From Brevundimonas naejangsanensis (lineage in GTDB: Bacteria; Pseudomonadota; Alphaproteobacteria; Caulobacterales; Caulobacteraceae), in the NCBI RefSeq assembly GCF_003627995.1, contig NZ_CP032707.1, forward strand, positions 2,470,501 to 2,534,500: a DNA stretch of 64,000 nucleotides, written 5' to 3'. The translations under genes were made by a program, and so were the position numbers. A model generated the notes under the pieces. The model was not told the DNA's origin. It saw nothing but the letters and a program-made list of their open reading frames with translations, and did no database searches. Numbering within the stretch: position 1 is the stretch's first letter; every line of letters starts with the position of its first letter. Shown here piece after piece: positions 62,748-64,000 of this stretch.

Positions 62748-63383
62748 CTATTGGCTGACCCACAGGATGCGGGCCATCCACACCACCTCGTGGCGGGGCA
62801 GGGTGCGTGGTGCATAGTGCGGATTGGCCGAGGCCAGGGTCACCTCGCGCCCGTTCAGGGCGGCGATCTCCTTGGCCAGGGTTTCGCCGTTCGTCGTGCG
62901 CACCACGACCCGGTCGCCGCGGCGGACCTCGGTAGCCTCGAGGTCGACGATCACGCGGTCGCCGGGGCGATAGACAGGCTCCATGGAATCGCCGTCGATG
63001 GTGAGACTGAACAGGCTGTCCTTGCGGGCGGGCAGTTCGGTCTGGTCCCACCCCTCGGCCATGGGCAGGCCCGCATCGTCGAAAAAGCCCTCGTCGCCCG
63101 CCCGAGCCAGGCCCAGCAGGGGGATCGAGCGCGGCTGCGGCGCGGCGTCGTCGGCCAGGGCGGCGAATTCGCCGAGGCTGAGCCCCGTCGCCTCCAGCAC
63201 CCGCATCAGGCTCTCGGTCGAGGGCCAGCGCGGACGCGGCGGCTGTCCTGGTCCCAGCCGCTTCGAGGGGTTGAAACTGGTGGCGTCCAGGCCCGCGCGC
63301 CGCGCCAGACCCGAGGCCGAAACGCCCTCGCGCCGCGCCAGAACGTCAAGCGCCTTCCAGATCTGGGCGTGAGAAAGCGGCAC
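62748..63383 (-). CDS. S24/LexA-like repressor with HTH domain
   Basis: 211 residues. An N-terminal XRE/Cro-like HTH (ALDVLARREGVSASGLARRA) is followed by an S24 peptidase domain with nucleophile serine in LTIDGDSMEPVYRPGD and general-base lysine in NGETLAKEIAALNG. It probably autocleaves and derepresses targets on stress or acts as a developmental repressor. It is not beside phage genes, so it is likely a housekeeping regulator. Confidence 0.88.
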   Translation of the reverse strand: MPLSHAQIWKALDVLARREGVSASGLARRAGLDATSFNPSKRLGPGQPPRPRWPSTESLMRVLEATGLSLGEFAALADDAAPQPRSIPLLGLARAGDEGFFDDAGLPMAEGWDQTELPARKDSLFSLTIDGDSMEPVYRPGDRVIVDLEATEVRRGDRVVVRTTNGETLAKEIAALNGREVTLASANPHYAPRTLPRHEVVWMARILWVSQ

Positions 63384-63448
63384 GACGTAGGCTCTGAAAC
63401 TGAAAGGTTCGGATTACCATTTTAGCCTACTCGTATAGGAATATCTAC

Positions 63449-63883
63449 CTAGGTCTCTTCAAGCCCCACGGCGCGCCGCTCCTGCCAGGCGATAAAGGTG
63501 CCAAAGGCAATGGCGATCATGATGCCGTAAGCGGCCATATTGAGCACCGTGTAAAAGGCTGAAATTTCGGGCCGCAGCTTCAGCAGAACCATGACGTGGC
63601 TCGCCACGGCCAGGAGTTGGAAGGCAGCCGCCCATACCGGCCAGGATCGGGGAGCTTTCCAAACGAGGGCGACAAATACGGCGAGGACGGCCAAGTCGAT
63701 CAGGAACATCGGCCATTGGACCGAAGCATAGCCCAGAAAGGTCTGGGATAGGATAGAAAGAAACCAGGCGCTCAACATGGTTCCTGCACCGATGCGTTCG
63801 GGACGACCGCCCTTCGTTAGCGCGAAGAGGCAAACCAGGAGTACGCCTCCGGCGCCGACGTATCCCCAAATAAAGTTGAACAA
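63449..63883 (-). CDS. four-helix integral membrane protein
   Basis: 144 residues with four or five hydrophobic segments (VGAGGVLLVCLFALTKG, MFLIDLAVLAVFVALVWK, VWAAAFQLLAVASHVMVLL and the last before FGTFIAWQERRA). The only in-frame start at the full length is TTG 63883, preceded by GGGGGC. No family is recognised. A 12-base inverted repeat lies just upstream of its start. Confidence 0.68.
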   Translation of the reverse strand: MFNFIWGYVGAGGVLLVCLFALTKGGRPERIGAGTMLSAWFLSILSQTFLGYASVQWPMFLIDLAVLAVFVALVWKAPRSWPVWAAAFQLLAVASHVMVLLKLRPEISAFYTVLNMAAYGIMIAIAFGTFIAWQERRAVGLEET

Positions 63884-63884
63884 C

Positions 63885-63921
63885 GAATGCCCCCATCATC
63901 GTCCAGACAATGGGGGCATTC
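63885..63921. repeat. 12-base inverted repeat upstream of the membrane protein gene
   Basis: GAATGCCCCCAT, a 13-base loop, then ATGGGGGCATTC: a perfect stem immediately before the TTG start. It could be a leader hairpin or the terminator of a gene beyond the window. No gene is visible in 63922-64000. Confidence 0.6.
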
Positions 63922-64000
63922 CTACATTATGCGGTGCGGAAAGCGGAGACCTGATCCGCAAGGTTACGCCGAATTCACGCGACGCGCAGATGACGCTCCT

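Noticed and set aside
63975..63998. C-terminal end of a minus-strand gene entering from the right edge
   Set aside because: Several frames can be read with a stop here, but too little sequence is present to support any.

Overview
The window looks like a high-GC alphaproteobacterial chromosome, most likely Caulobacterales and Brevundimonas-like. This is inferred from base composition, twin-arginine copper genes, a class I lysyl-tRNA synthetase, leaderless-looking starts and the housekeeping gene types at the right end. It has two parts. Positions 1 to about 55,860 are accessory DNA dominated by metal resistance and efflux. They end at a tyrosine integrase (54270-55637) and the 3' half of a tRNA-Lys gene (55816-55864), a typical island boundary. 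Positions 55,950-64,000 are ordinary core genes: tgt, queA, a MaoC dehydratase, lysK, an SH3 protein and an S24 repressor.

Left to right, the accessory part holds: an MHS transporter and an alginate-export-type porin (1-2.9 kb); a patch of small and chimeric genes (3.1-5.7 kb); a MerR regulator, a CDF metal exporter and a DoxX protein (5.9-8.2 kb); an HMA/DUF411/CopC/CopD copper operon (8.4-10.5 kb); a CnrYXH-type anti-sigma/sensor/sigma module followed by multicopper oxidase copA, copB and a second copC-like gene (11.4-16.5 kb); a copper P-type ATPase and a CopZ-like chaperone (16.6-19.3 kb); a ferredoxin reductase with glutaredoxin (19.4-20.7 kb); a MexEF-OprN-type RND pump (21.2-27.2 kb); cueR with a second copper ATPase (28.0-31.0 kb); a GlxA-type regulator and an M23 peptidase carrying a metal-binding motif (31.2-33.5 kb); a thiolase, gene relics and an extra FabF-like synthase joined to an outer-membrane factor, divergent from a TetR-RND pump (33.8-43.3 kb); an S41 peptidase; a nickel-type NreB/DmeR pair; a TetR/HD-hydrolase pair; a DUF305 protein; and PhoD with a class A acid phosphatase (50.8-53.3 kb).

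Most metal genes appear wired together by MerR-type promoters. I count eight candidate sites with a TTGAC(C/T) -35 box and a 19-base spacer, at 5881, 8203(-), 8348, 19050(-), 19075, 20841(-), 21135 and 31062(-). Two MerR proteins are present: a CueR with the canonical C112/C120 pair and a Zn/Cd/Pb-type MerR that seems fused to the start of a lost exporter gene. The CnrX-like protein keeps all five nickel/cobalt ligands of CnrX although it sits in front of copper genes.

The region also shows wear. Relics of a glyoxalase, a GNAT, a transmembrane anchor protein, a TonB receptor and a second PhoD are visible. Three otherwise intact genes (porin, ferredoxin reductase, RND permease) are each broken by the same apparent change, a C6 run reduced to C5, which could be real or a sequencing artefact. 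All assignments come from reading the sequence; no database search was run.
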